This document shows, piece by piece, positions 41,595-53,286 of a DNA stretch of 64,000 nt. Below the pieces are notes generated by a model. The model searched no databases, was not told the origin of the DNA, and worked only from the letters and a program-made list of their open reading frames with translations. The stretch lies in contig JAXGYO010000002.1 of assembly GCA_040772225.1 (NCBI GenBank), positions 558,001 through 622,000 of the forward strand. The letters are read 5' to 3'. Made by a program: the position numbers and the translations under genes. The stretch comes from JAAYED01 sp040772225. Lineage in GTDB: Bacteria > Chloroflexota > Anaerolineae > UBA1429. Each line of letters opens with the position of its first letter. The stretch's first letter is position 1.

Positions 41595-42194
41595 CTAGTC
41601 CTCTACCGGTGCCTCGATCGTCAGCCGTTCCATACGGCCAACCAGAATGTTCTCGCCTATCCGGGCGATAGCCTCTTTGATCAACTGATCAACCGTCTTG
41701 CTGTCATCCTTGATAAAGGGTTGTTCCAGGAGACAGTGCTGCTGATAGAACTTGTCCAACTTGCCCTGAATGATGCGCTCCACGATCGCTTCGGGCTTGC
41801 CCTTGACGTCGTCGGCATAGCTGGCCTTTTCCTCGGCCAGCACATCCTCCGGAACATCGTTTCGCGAGATCCAGCTAGGCGCCACTGCGGCGACCTGCAT
41901 GGCCAGATCGTGCGCGAGGGAGATAAAGTCGTCCGTACGCGCCACAAAGTCGGTCTCGCAGTTCAGGACAACCACACCCACGAGCTTGTTCCCGGGATGA
42001 ACATAGACCTCGACGCGCCCCTCTGCTGCCTGGCGCTCTGCCTTTTTCGCGGCAGCCAAAAGGCCCTTTTCCCTGAGGATCTCGGCGGCCCTGGCCATGT
42101 CCCCGTCTGTCTGCTCCAAAGCCTTTTTGCAGTCCAGTACGCCGGCGCCGGTCGACTGCCTCAGTTCCTTGATCTGATCCATTGTCACTGGCAT
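41595..42194 (-). CDS. tsf: Translation elongation factor Ts
   Basis: A 199-residue EF-Ts, the nucleotide exchange factor for EF-Tu. The N-terminal TDF-type motif (LRQSTGAGVLDCKKALEQTDGDMARAAEILREKG) and the core LNCETDFVARTDDFISLAHDLAMQVAA are conserved. At ~200 residues it is of the short type lacking the second core subdomain seen in E. coli (283 aa), as in several other bacterial groups. ATG 42194 is chosen with GAGAGGA upstream rather than the longer frame. It follows rpsB. Confidence 0.95.
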   Translation of the reverse strand: MPVTMDQIKELRQSTGAGVLDCKKALEQTDGDMARAAEILREKGLLAAAKKAERQAAEGRVEVYVHPGNKLVGVVVLNCETDFVARTDDFISLAHDLAMQVAAVAPSWISRNDVPEDVLAEEKASYADDVKGKPEAIVERIIQGKLDKFYQQHCLLEQPFIKDDSKTVDQLIKEAIARIGENILVGRMERLTIEAPVED

Positions 42195-42286
42195 GGTCGT
42201 GTGTCCTCTCGATATTTGATCTCTAGCGAAAAGCCGGGAACAGGGCCCCGGCTTGATCATCAGCCTATGTGCCTGCTCACGAACTA

Positions 42287-43180
42287 CTATAGTTCGGAAT
42301 CGTCCTCACTGTCATCATCATCCACGATAATGATGTCTTCCGCATCCTCATCGTCATCCTCATCAGCCATGTCTACAGCCGGACGCGCCGCGCGTGACTC
42401 TGGGCTCTCGTACGCGTCTTCATACTCATCGTAAGAATCCGGTGCGTAGCGATCCTGGGCGGCGACCTCTCCGCCCTCTTCTGCCATCACGATGCCACGC
42501 ATCTGCTGCCCCTCGATCACGGCGTCCGCCATGGTGGACATGATAAGGAGGATGGCACGAATGGCGTCATCATTCGAGGGAATGACATAGTCGATCGGTT
42601 CGGGATCGCAGTTGGTATCCACCATCGCGATGACCGGGATATTCAGGCGATTGGCCTCTTTCACAGCGATGTCTTCTGTGCTCACATCAGCAATGATGAG
42701 GGCATCTGGAAGCTGGTTAAGGTTTCGGAGACCGCCCAATCGACGATGCAGTCGCGACAGCTCGCGAGATAGCATGGTGGCTTCCTTCTTCGGAAGGCGG
42801 TCCCATTCACCCCGTTCCCGTCGCCTCTCCAGGTCCAGCATGTACTCAATCCGGGATCGGATCGTCGTAAAGTTGGTGAGTGTCCCGCCAAGCCAACGCT
42901 GCGCCACGTAAGGCATTCCGCAGCGCTCCGCCTGCTCGCGGACACTGTCCTGAGCCTGGCGCTTGGTGCCCACAAAGATCACCGTGCCGCCCTCGGCGGC
43001 GATGTCGCGAACGACCTCGTAGGCCCGCTCCAGCGCCTGTATCGTCTGCTGCAGGTCAATAATGTGGATCCCGTTGCGCTCGGTAAAGATATAGGAGCGC
43101 ATCTTGGGATTCCAGCGGCGGCTTCGATGTCCAAAGTGGACACCCGCCTCCAACAACTGCTTCATCGTCACTACCGGCAT
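42287..43180 (-). CDS. rpsB: 30S ribosomal protein S2 with acidic C-terminal extension
   Basis: A 297-residue S2. The core is normal to about residue 225 (MKQLLEAGVHFGHRSRRWNPKM, IYTERNG-like FTERNGIHIIDLQQT, RWLGGTLTNF, VSTEDIAVKEANRLNIPVIAMVDTNCDP, IPSNDDAIRA). The last ~60 residues are a strongly acidic, low-complexity tail of Asp and Glu, absent from standard S2. ATG 43180 has AGGAGGAAG immediately upstream. It is the first gene of the rpsB-tsf-pyrH-frr-uppS-cdsA operon; the ~125-nt leader may hold autoregulatory structure. Confidence 0.96.
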   Translation of the reverse strand: MPVVTMKQLLEAGVHFGHRSRRWNPKMRSYIFTERNGIHIIDLQQTIQALERAYEVVRDIAAEGGTVIFVGTKRQAQDSVREQAERCGMPYVAQRWLGGTLTNFTTIRSRIEYMLDLERRRERGEWDRLPKKEATMLSRELSRLHRRLGGLRNLNQLPDALIIADVSTEDIAVKEANRLNIPVIAMVDTNCDPEPIDYVIPSNDDAIRAILLIMSTMADAVIEGQQMRGIVMAEEGGEVAAQDRYAPDSYDEYEDAYESPESRAARPAVDMADEDDDEDAEDIIIVDDDDSEDDSEL

Positions 43181-43310
43181 ACTTCCTCCTCGTTGATCCG
43201 TCCGCCTCTGCTGCCCACGCATTACACCGGCTGTGCCGGCACGAGTCGTTTACTACAGAAGCGTGTTTGATAATGCGGGCACGCTAGCTGCCACGCGCAC
43301 CCAAGTAGGT

Positions 43311-43339
43311 AGTATATCACGAGTACCAGCCGCTCGCAA
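43311..43339 (-). promoter_or_regulatory. Promoter of the rpsB operon
   Basis: On the minus strand, TTGCGA (43339-43334), 17 bp, TATACT (43316-43311). The start near 43304 gives a ~125-nt leader before rpsB. Confidence 0.7.
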
Positions 43340-43343
43340 ATAG

Positions 43344-43372
43344 TTGAGTAGCATCCTCAGCTATGTTATACT
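43344..43372 (+). promoter_or_regulatory. Promoter of the Trm112-like / MA-protease / mutM / E1-like operon
   Basis: TTGAGT (43344-43349), 17 bp, TATACT (43367-43372). It is back to back with the rpsB promoter, the two -35 boxes only 4 bp apart. Confidence 0.7.
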
Positions 43373-43463
43373 CTCAGGCGTTCCATGCACGATAGGCAGC
43401 CTGCGAACAGCTGCACACAACCTGAGCTTCGGCAACGGCATATACCATCATCGTGGAGGCGAT

Positions 43464-43670
43464 ATGTTAAGTGAGGAACTTTTGGCCATTCTCGCCTGTC
43501 CTGCCTGCAAAACGGCGGTAACCCTCAAGCACGATCGTTGGCTTGTGTGCCAGAACCCGGACTGCGGCCGCAAGTACCCGATCAAGGACGGTATCCCGAT
43601 TATGCTGATCGAGGAAGGCGACAAGTATGTCAAGGTCTCCGAGGACGACCTGGAATCTATTGAGATCTAG
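43464..43670 (+). CDS. Trm112/YcaR-family small zinc-ribbon-like protein
   Basis: A 68-residue protein of the Trm112 family: EELLAILACPACKTAVTLKHDRWLVCQNPDCGRKYPIKDGIPIML. Two CxxC-type pairs (CPAC and CQNPDC) can bind zinc. Family members act as small partners of methyltransferases, or occur next to lipid-A genes in proteobacteria. ATG 43464 has GGAGG upstream. Its 3' end overlaps the next gene by 44 nt. Confidence 0.88.
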   Translation: MLSEELLAILACPACKTAVTLKHDRWLVCQNPDCGRKYPIKDGIPIMLIEEGDKYVKVSEDDLESIEI

Positions 43671-44835
43671 TCAAGCCGGTTCGAGCAAGGCCTGCCGCAT
43701 TCCCATACTTCTTTTGATTCTACTGCTGATTCTGGCCCCGGTCGGCGACCCGGTGCTGGCGCAATCCGGCTGGCAGGTCGTTGACACGCAGGTCAGCGCC
43801 GGCTTTGCCGATAGCCTCGATGTCGCTCTGCACGTGAGGCACGACCAGCCCATTGTCGATGTCGTTCTCTTCTACGGGCGGGTGGGTGATCGCCTTGTTC
43901 GCCGCATCTATCCACCCTTTACGCCGGGAACCGAGGTCACGATGGACTATAGTGAACCCTTTCACGCCGGCCAGTTCGCTCCCGGGACAGAATTACGCGT
44001 CTGGTGGCGGCTCACCGATGCCACTGGCGAGGCTTTCGACACTATCGTAGAGACGATCCGCTATGTCGATGACTCCCACGACTGGGAATCACTCGAGGGC
44101 GAGAACGCCACACTCTACTATTACGACGTACGTCAATCCCGTGCCGCAGGATGGCTGGACGAGGCGGAGAGCGCTCTGGAAAAGATACAGTCCGATCTCG
44201 GGATAGCTTTGGTTTCTCCCGTCGACATATACGTGTACCGCAACGAAGGCGATATGAGTGCCGCCCTTGCGACACGCAGCGACGATTATGACGCGCGCGT
44301 AACGACCCTCGGCGTGGCGGTCGACGAAGACACCCTGATCCTGCTTGGGTCACAGAGCGATCTCGAGCTCACTATGGCTCATGAGCTCAGCCACATCGTC
44401 GTCGGCATGGCCACCGACAATCCGTATGCCGGGCTACCGCGCTGGCTCGACGAGGGCCTGGCGATGCTCGCGGAAGGCGAGCTTCCCCGTCAGAACGCAG
44501 TGGCGCTCAAACTCGGCATTTCCCGAGACGAGCTGCTATCGGTGCGCTCCATGACCAGCTATAGCGGGCGAGCCGATCAGGTGGATCTCTACTACGGAGA
44601 GTGCTACTCGGTCGTGGACTTTATGATCGAGACCTACGGCAGGGACAAGATGACCGAGCTCTTGCAGGTCTTTGCAGAAGGCACAAGCCAGCACGATGCG
44701 TTACAGCGCGTGTACGGCCTTACGATTGAGGAACTGGATGCGCGCTGGCGCATCAGCCTCGGTCTGGAACCGAGGTCATCGCTCGATCCGTTGCGGTTTT
44801 CTGCCGGATATGCCCCGGCGCACTGTCCCTGCTGA
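43627..44835 (+). CDS. Secreted MA-like metallopeptidase
   Basis: A 402-residue protein with an N-terminal signal segment (residues ~22-46, ending near PVLAQS). A ~110-residue beta-rich domain follows, then a gluzincin-type peptidase domain with the HExxH motif in MAHELSHIVVG and a downstream WLDEGLAMLAEGEL containing the third ligand Glu, the pattern of peptidase MA-like families. It is probably exported and anchored or released outside the membrane. ATG 43627 has GAGGAAGG 8 nt upstream, giving a 44-nt overlap with the Trm112-like gene. Its TGA overlaps the mutM ATG. Confidence 0.8.
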   Translation: MSRSPRTTWNLLRSSQAGSSKACRIPILLLILLLILAPVGDPVLAQSGWQVVDTQVSAGFADSLDVALHVRHDQPIVDVVLFYGRVGDRLVRRIYPPFTPGTEVTMDYSEPFHAGQFAPGTELRVWWRLTDATGEAFDTIVETIRYVDDSHDWESLEGENATLYYYDVRQSRAAGWLDEAESALEKIQSDLGIALVSPVDIYVYRNEGDMSAALATRSDDYDARVTTLGVAVDEDTLILLGSQSDLELTMAHELSHIVVGMATDNPYAGLPRWLDEGLAMLAEGELPRQNAVALKLGISRDELLSVRSMTSYSGRADQVDLYYGECYSVVDFMIETYGRDKMTELLQVFAEGTSQHDALQRVYGLTIEELDARWRISLGLEPRSSLDPLRFSAGYAPAHCPC

Positions 44836-45683
44836 TGCCAGAACTGCCCGAGGTCGAGTACATCCGGCAGGGCCTGAACGCGGCCCTGCCCGGTCAAGCG
44901 ATCGAGCATGTGGAGATCCTGTGGCCGGGTGTTGTGGCGACTCACACCGCAGAAGCCTTCAAGCAGGCCGTCGAGGGGTTGCGCTTTGGTCCAGTCGGAC
45001 GCAGGGGCAAGTATCTGATCCTCGCACTGCCGCCTCACGATCTGGTCATCCACCTGCGCATGACGGGACGTCTCTATATCTGTGAGAGCGCAGTGCCCGA
45101 GTGGGAGTCACATCCTCATGTGCGTGCGGTGTTTACCCTGGCAGGCGGCGGCAGGCTGTACATGCGCGACCTCCGCAAGTTCGGGCGGATGTACCTGGTC
45201 ACCGATGCCAATAGCATTATCGGAACACTCGGCCCGGAGCCTCTGGACAACGCACTGTCCGCCGAACGACTGCGGCATATCCTGGTCGGGCATCATCGCC
45301 AGATCAAGCCGCTCCTGTTGGACCAGCACACGGTGGCGGGCCTGGGCAACATCTATGTGGATGAGTCGCTCTGGCTTGCCGGCCTGCACCCCTTGAGGAT
45401 CTCGGATTCGCTCACTGCCACCGAAGTGGCTGCGTTGCATCAGGCCATTCGCAGCGTTTTAAAAGCCGCGCTTGCCCATGGCGGCACCACCATGCGTGAC
45501 TACCGCGGCCCCGATGACGAGCAGGGCGCGCACCAGTTCTCTCTGGCCGTTTATGGGCGTACCGGTCAGCCCTGCCCTCGCTGCGGCAGCACCATCACGC
45601 GGATGGTGGTGGGACAGCGAGGCACCCATGTCTGCCCCGCGTGCCAGCCTTTGCCGAAAGCACAGGAGGTTAACGATGAATGA
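44835..45683 (+). CDS. mutM: Formamidopyrimidine-DNA glycosylase
   Basis: A 282-residue Fpg/MutM that removes 8-oxoguanine and ring-opened purines by glycosylase and beta-lyase action. The N-terminal PELPEVE carries the catalytic Pro1 and Glu2 of the mature protein, Lys in GRRGKYLI is the conserved beta-hairpin lysine, and HTVAGLGNIYVDESLW is the helix-two-turn-helix. The C-terminal zinc finger CPRC...CPAC is intact. The start overlaps the protease stop by one base. Confidence 0.95.
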   Translation: MPELPEVEYIRQGLNAALPGQAIEHVEILWPGVVATHTAEAFKQAVEGLRFGPVGRRGKYLILALPPHDLVIHLRMTGRLYICESAVPEWESHPHVRAVFTLAGGGRLYMRDLRKFGRMYLVTDANSIIGTLGPEPLDNALSAERLRHILVGHHRQIKPLLLDQHTVAGLGNIYVDESLWLAGLHPLRISDSLTATEVAALHQAIRSVLKAALAHGGTTMRDYRGPDDEQGAHQFSLAVYGRTGQPCPRCGSTITRMVVGQRGTHVCPACQPLPKAQEVNDE

Positions 45684-46536
45684 CTCTGGCCGGGAGGCCC
45701 TGCAAGTTGCGCTAGCCGAAATGAGCGCGAGTGCTGCGGAACATCCCCCCATCCTGTCACTATCCGCAACGATTCAGATGGCCACGCAGTATGGACAGAA
45801 CCGGCGCGATGTCGAGATCGCCGCTCTTGCGGCCGGCATCCTGCCCGAGCGCTACCAGCGCAACCACGGCACCGTGGGATGGGAGGGACAGATTCGACTG
45901 CTGCAAGCGACAGTGGGAGTCGTCGGCGCGGGGGGTCTGGGAGGCTGGATCGTCGAGGGTCTGGCTCGCATGGGAGTCGGCCATCTGATCGTGATCGACG
46001 GGGATGTCTTCGAAGGGAACAACCTGAACCGGCAGGCGGGCTGCACCGAGTCAGCTCTGGGGCGCCCCAAGGCGCAAGTGCTCGCCGAACGGGTGGGCCA
46101 GGTGAACCTTGCCACAAGCGTCACGCCCCATGTGAGCTGGCTGACTGAGCATAACGGGCGCGAATTGCTAGAGGGCTCACAGATCGTGGTCGATGCGCTG
46201 GATTCACTGCCTGCCCGAATGACTCTTCAGCAAACAGCGAGAGATATGCAGGTACCGCTGGTACATGGTGCCATCGCGGGCTACACCGGGCAGGTCACTA
46301 TCATTTTCCCCGAGGACGCGGGGCTCGCCAGCATCTACGGTCCCGGTCCCTATCCCGAGCACGGCATCGAGACGACACTGGGAAATCCCACGGCAACCCC
46401 TATGATGGTCGCAGCCTGGCAGATCCAGCAGGTGGTAAAGTACCTCATAGGTAGTGAAGCGGGCCTGTTACGCAACCGGCTTCTGATGTTGGACGCCCAG
46501 GCCGGCGACACCCTGCTGCTTGAGCTCGGCAACTAG
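45676..46536 (+). CDS. E1-like adenylating protein (ThiF/MoeB/HesA family), low-cysteine type
   Basis: A 286-residue E1-like enzyme. The adenylate site is VGVVGAGGLGGWIVEGLARMGVGHLIVIDGD, followed by the conserved GNNLNRQAGCTESALGRPK and VVDALDSLPARMTLQQTA. The family activates ubiquitin-like sulfur carriers (ThiS, MoaD). Only one cysteine is present and the usual CxxC zinc pairs of ThiF/MoeB are absent, so adenylation without thioester transfer is inferred. AGGAGG lies 7 nt before ATG 45676, which overlaps the mutM end by 8 nt. No sulfur-carrier gene lies alongside. Confidence 0.82.
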   Translation: MNDSGREALQVALAEMSASAAEHPPILSLSATIQMATQYGQNRRDVEIAALAAGILPERYQRNHGTVGWEGQIRLLQATVGVVGAGGLGGWIVEGLARMGVGHLIVIDGDVFEGNNLNRQAGCTESALGRPKAQVLAERVGQVNLATSVTPHVSWLTEHNGRELLEGSQIVVDALDSLPARMTLQQTARDMQVPLVHGAIAGYTGQVTIIFPEDAGLASIYGPGPYPEHGIETTLGNPTATPMMVAAWQIQQVVKYLIGSEAGLLRNRLLMLDAQAGDTLLLELGN

Positions 46537-46589
46537 CCTCACAGCCCGTCCCCAACCGGACTGCCGTGGCTCGCCGCCAGGCGACGCGC

Positions 46590-49493
<2,904 letters not shown>

Positions 49494-49564
49494 CGACACG
49501 AGCCCCCTTAACCATTATGTAAAACACCCCACGGACCATAGGTGCCTCTCTAGCACACCTCAAT

Positions 49565-49573
49565 ATTGTACCA
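49565..49573 (-). promoter_or_regulatory. Extended -10 promoter of secA
   Basis: On the minus strand, TGGTACAAT (49573-49565), a TGN-extended -10 without a convincing -35. The predicted start is ~65 nt before the secA ATG, downstream of the oadB terminator. Confidence 0.5.
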
Positions 49574-49609
49574 TAAAGCCTCGCCGGCCCACATCTGGGC
49601 GCCAACGCG

Positions 49610-49639
49610 AAAAGAGTCCGGCACGCGTGCCGGACTCTT
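49610..49639 (-). terminator. Terminator of the thyX-to-oadB operon
   Basis: A perfect 28-nt palindrome centred at 49625/49626 (AAGAGTCCGGCACG and complement), followed on the minus strand by a TTTT run (49613-49610). It separates the decarboxylase operon from secA. Confidence 0.88.
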
Positions 49640-49673
49640 GATGCAGCAGGTTAGCTACTGTAGCGGAGTTATA

Positions 49674-50789
49674 CTAGCCCAGGAGTGCCAGAACAACCCC
49701 CCCAGCCATCACCGAGGCGATCTGGCCGGCTGTGTTCGAGGCCATCGCATGCATGAGCAAGAAGTTGGTGGGATCCTCCTGCTGGCCAACCTTTTGCACG
49801 ACGCGAGCGGACATCGGAAAGGCCGAGATACCACAGGCGCCGAGCAACGGATTGATCTTGCCACCGGATAGCACCTTCATCAGCTTGCCAAAGAGCGTCC
49901 CGGCAGCTGTGTCCAGGATGAATGCCACCAGCCCCATGGCGATGATGAGCAGGGTTTCGGGCCGCAGGAACTTGTCGGCCACCATGGTCGATCCAATGGT
50001 GATACCGAGGAACGTGGTGACCAGGTTGGCCAATTCGTTCTGGGCCGTCTGGCTGAGCCGTTCCACAACACCGGCCTCACGCACCAGGTTGCCGAACATC
50101 AGCATGCCGATCAGAGGCGTTGCCTCGGGCGCGATCAAGCCAGCCACCACCGTGACCACGATCGGGAACAGTATTCTAGTGGTCTTGGAGATGGGATGCG
50201 AAGTGTAGGGCATCTTGATCCGGCGCTCCTGCTGCGTCGTCAGCAACTTCATCACCGGAGGCTGAATGATCGGGACCAGAGACATGTACGAATAGGCGGC
50301 CACTGTGATCGGTGCAACCAGATTGGGCGCCAGCTCGGATGCCACAAAGATGGACGTCGGACCATCGGCGGCCCCAATGATGCCAATGGACGCCGCCTCG
50401 TTGATGCTAAAGCCAAACAGCGTCGCCATGAGGAGCGTGCCAAAAATACCGAACTGCGCCGCGGCGCCAAACAGCGCATAGCGCGGGTTCTCCAGAAGAG
50501 GGCCAAAGTCCGTCATTGCCCCGATGCCAATAAAGACCAGGCTCGGGAACAACTCGCTCTCGATGCCTACGTCATAGAGCAACTTGAGCAATCCGCCCTC
50601 ATCCACCATGCCCGTATTCGGTATATTCGCCAGAATGCACCCCAGACCAATGGGGAGCAGGAGCAGGGGCTCGTATTCGTACTTGATCGCTAGCCAGATA
50701 AGAACGCCGCCGACCGCCATCATCACGACGCTGCCCCAGGTGAGGCCCGTCACACCCTTGAGCAAAGATTGAAGTGAACCCAGGTCCAT
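49674..50789 (-). CDS. oadB: Sodium-pumping decarboxylase beta subunit
   Basis: A 371-residue polytopic subunit of the OadB/GcdB/MmdB family, which decarboxylates carboxybiotin and exports Na+. The conserved loop SIGIIGAADGPTSIF, the early Na+-related segment LVFIGIGAMTDFGPLLENP and the terminal GKINPLLGACGISAFPMSARV with MHAMASNTAGQIASVMAGG are all present. About nine to eleven membrane helices are expected. It is the last gene of the operon, 15 nt after the biotin carrier, and a terminator follows. Confidence 0.95.
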   Translation of the reverse strand: MDLGSLQSLLKGVTGLTWGSVVMMAVGGVLIWLAIKYEYEPLLLLPIGLGCILANIPNTGMVDEGGLLKLLYDVGIESELFPSLVFIGIGAMTDFGPLLENPRYALFGAAAQFGIFGTLLMATLFGFSINEAASIGIIGAADGPTSIFVASELAPNLVAPITVAAYSYMSLVPIIQPPVMKLLTTQQERRIKMPYTSHPISKTTRILFPIVVTVVAGLIAPEATPLIGMLMFGNLVREAGVVERLSQTAQNELANLVTTFLGITIGSTMVADKFLRPETLLIIAMGLVAFILDTAAGTLFGKLMKVLSGGKINPLLGACGISAFPMSARVVQKVGQQEDPTNFLLMHAMASNTAGQIASVMAGGVVLALLG

Positions 50790-50804
50790 ACTGATTCCCC
50801 TCCC

Positions 50805-51257
50805 CTAGCCTATGGTCACGAGAGGAGCATCGTTCGCGACCGTCTGGCCCACCTGCGCATGAATGGCCTTGACAGTACCGGCCGCAGTGGCGCTGATGGG
50901 CATCTCCATCTTCATCGCCTCGAGCGTGCAGACAGCATCTCCCTGCTGGATCGCCTGCCCAACCGTCACCAGAACAGACAGAATCTTGCCCGGCATCGGA
51001 GCCACAACAATCTCACCGGAAACTGAACCTACCGGTGCGGTTTCTACTACAGGCTCGGCAGAAGCTTCTGCAGACGCTGCGGGAGCCGCCGGTGCTACAG
51101 TCGCCGGGGCAGCAGGTGCGGCGGGACCGGCGGCTGCGTCGCTGAAACTCACCGATCTGGTCACACCATTGACCACGACGCTAACCGGCGACCGGGACAC
51201 ATCGCCAACCTCGACAGTAAAAGTCTGACCATCAATTACAAGCTCAAGTGTTGCCAC
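50805..51257 (-). CDS. Biotin carboxyl carrier subunit
   Basis: A 150-residue carrier. Residues ~1-40 form a small N-terminal segment, ~40-75 is an Ala/Pro-rich flexible linker, and ~80-150 is the biotinyl domain with the biotinylated lysine in EAMKME. It shuttles CO2 between the carboxyltransferase subunits and the membrane decarboxylase. It is the only biotin carrier in the operon and would therefore serve both carboxyltransferases (inference). Confidence 0.93.
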   Translation of the reverse strand: MATLELVIDGQTFTVEVGDVSRSPVSVVVNGVTRSVSFSDAAAGPAAPAAPATVAPAAPAASAEASAEPVVETAPVGSVSGEIVVAPMPGKILSVLVTVGQAIQQGDAVCTLEAMKMEMPISATAAGTVKAIHAQVGQTVANDAPLVTIG

Positions 51258-51269
51258 AGTTCGCCTCCC

Positions 51270-51698
51270 CTACTGCATCGATGAAAGCCGGCCCTGGCTC
51301 TTCCAGTTACCAGTGCCGGAATCAATACTTACCACAGTCGTCGTCTCTCCCTGCAAAAGATCTTCACCCCAGAGCTCTGCAGGCCGCTCCCAGGGCATGG
51401 CCACGAACGCGCGTTGCCCTCGCGTCGCACCGACGACGCCAGCGACTTTTCCAACCCCCTGTCGGACCAAAGCCACCGCAATTGCCGCCGCCTCATCCGC
51501 CAGCGACGCTTGCGGTAGTGCAGCCTGAACGACTCTCACCGGTGCAGCTACTGCCGGCTGTGTTGCTTGTGCCGCAGCCTTTCGCGCGGGGAACAGCTTG
51601 TTGAGCGCCCAGATCAGGCCGGCGACGATGAGCAAAGACACAAACACCAGGAGCATTCCGATGCCGGTAACCTCGAGGCCCTGTTCGAAAGTTGTCAT
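51270..51698 (-). CDS. OadG-like gamma/delta subunit of sodium-pumping decarboxylase
   Basis: A 142-residue protein with one N-terminal membrane helix (residues ~12-34: GIGMLLVFVSLLIVAGLIWAL), an Ala/Pro-rich linker and a soluble C-terminus. This is the plan of OadG/MmdD subunits that anchor and assemble the decarboxylase. Similarity beyond the helix is low, so the assignment relies mainly on position between oadA and the biotin carrier. ATG 51698 is the likely start; its ribosome site is weak. Confidence 0.78.
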   Translation of the reverse strand: MTTFEQGLEVTGIGMLLVFVSLLIVAGLIWALNKLFPARKAAAQATQPAVAAPVRVVQAALPQASLADEAAAIAVALVRQGVGKVAGVVGATRGQRAFVAMPWERPAELWGEDLLQGETTTVVSIDSGTGNWKSQGRLSSMQ

Positions 51699-51766
51699 AG
51701 ACTTGTTTCCGCCTTGAATCCTTGAGCCGGGCCAGCCGGAACGGGCCAGCCCGGCCAATCTTGATG

Positions 51767-53269
51767 CTACCGTCTACCGTGAATCCGCGATGAGACCTTC
51801 CACAGCGAATAGTCGGGCGTGGGCCGTGCAGGCTGTGTCGGTCCGAAAACTGCTTTCGGCTGCACTGTCGTCGCCGCGGCCTTTTCTACTGCCGGGAAGA
51901 TTCTTGGCTCCTCGATAGGTACCAGCTTGCCTGCGCGGCGCAGCTCAAAGAACTCTCGCGCCTCGCGCGGGAAGCAGGCATACGACATGATGTCCTCTTC
52001 GCTCTCGGCCAGGTCGCCGATCTCCGCAGCGGCCTTTTCCCAGCCGGGCTCGAGATAGTCCGCCGGGCGCCCCGTGAGCGGCTCCTGATCACCGATGGCC
52101 ATTTTCAGAACATCCGGATTGATCTCGGCGGGAGGACGACCGTACATCCCCATACAATAGTCCTTGATCTCTTGCGGGATGACCTTGTAGCGCTCACCGG
52201 TCAGCACATTCAGTACCGCCTGCGTACCGACCATCTGGCTGGTAGGAGTTACCAGCGGCGGGTAACCGAGGTCCTCACGCACGCGGGGCAGCTCCTTGAG
52301 AACGTCCTCATACCGGTCAAGAGCCCCTTGATCTCTCAGCTGGTTCACCAGGTTCGAAAGCATACCTCCGGGCACCTGGTACAGCAGCACACGGATATCC
52401 GCAGTCGACATGCCGGTCTCAAAGCGCGCCAGGTGCTCTGTGCGCACCATTTGAAAGTGCTGCGAGATCTCTGACAGCAGATTGAGGTCCAGTCCTGTGT
52501 CACGCTCGGTACCCTGCATGACTGCCACAAAGGTCTCAGTGGGAGGTTGAGCCGTACCACCGCCGATAGAGGATATGGCGGTGTCCACGATGTCGACGCC
52601 GGCCTCGGCAGCCTTGAGGAGAGCAGCCATGCCAAAGCCACCCGTCTCGTGCGTGTGGAACTGCACGGGCAGGCCAACCTCTTCCTTGAGCCGCTTGACC
52701 AACTCGTAAGCCTCATACGGCAAGCAGAGAGCGGCCATGTCTTTGACACAGATGGTGTCAGCGCCAAGCTCCTTGAGCTCTTTGGCCAGATTCACAAAGG
52801 CGTCGACGTTATGCACGGGACTGATGGTGTAGCTGATCGCACCCTGGACCTCTCCGCCGTACTTTTTCACGCATTGCATGGCCCAGGCCATGTTTCGGGT
52901 GTCATTCAGCGCGTCAAAAATGCGGAAAATGTCCATGCCATTCTTGACCGACAACTCGACAAACTTTTCCACGATATCATCGGGATAGTGGCGGTAGCCG
53001 AGCACGTTCTGGCCGCGAAGCAGCATCTGTAGTTTGGTGTTGGGCATGCGCTGGCGAAGCAGCCGCAGACGCTCCCAGGGATCCTCCTTGAGAAAGCGCA
53101 GCGCCGAGTCAAAGGTGGCGCCACCCCACATCTCCAGGGAATAGTATCCGGCCGCATCGAGCTTGTCCGTCACGGGCAGCATGTCTCCTGTGGACATGCG
53201 CGTCGCGAGCAGGCTCTGATGGGCATCACGGAGAATAGTGTCGGTTATCTTTACTGGATTGGTTGCCAT
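51767..53269 (-). CDS. oadA: Oxaloacetate/pyruvate carboxyltransferase subunit (5S/OadA type)
   Basis: A 500-residue carboxyltransferase without its own biotin domain. The TIM-barrel motifs are TDTILRDAHQSLLATRM, LRGQNVLGYRHYPDD, the carboxylated lysine region CVKDMAAL, and the metal-binding HTHETGG. The conserved C-terminal PLVTPTSQMVGTQAVLNVL follows. It moves CO2 between oxaloacetate/pyruvate and carboxybiotin, as in oxaloacetate decarboxylase, pyruvate carboxylase B and the 5S subunit of transcarboxylase. It lies 17 nt after mmdA. Confidence 0.95.
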   Translation of the reverse strand: MATNPVKITDTILRDAHQSLLATRMSTGDMLPVTDKLDAAGYYSLEMWGGATFDSALRFLKEDPWERLRLLRQRMPNTKLQMLLRGQNVLGYRHYPDDIVEKFVELSVKNGMDIFRIFDALNDTRNMAWAMQCVKKYGGEVQGAISYTISPVHNVDAFVNLAKELKELGADTICVKDMAALCLPYEAYELVKRLKEEVGLPVQFHTHETGGFGMAALLKAAEAGVDIVDTAISSIGGGTAQPPTETFVAVMQGTERDTGLDLNLLSEISQHFQMVRTEHLARFETGMSTADIRVLLYQVPGGMLSNLVNQLRDQGALDRYEDVLKELPRVREDLGYPPLVTPTSQMVGTQAVLNVLTGERYKVIPQEIKDYCMGMYGRPPAEINPDVLKMAIGDQEPLTGRPADYLEPGWEKAAAEIGDLAESEEDIMSYACFPREAREFFELRRAGKLVPIEEPRIFPAVEKAAATTVQPKAVFGPTQPARPTPDYSLWKVSSRIHGRR

Positions 53270-53286
53270 ATGGTTATAACTCCCCC

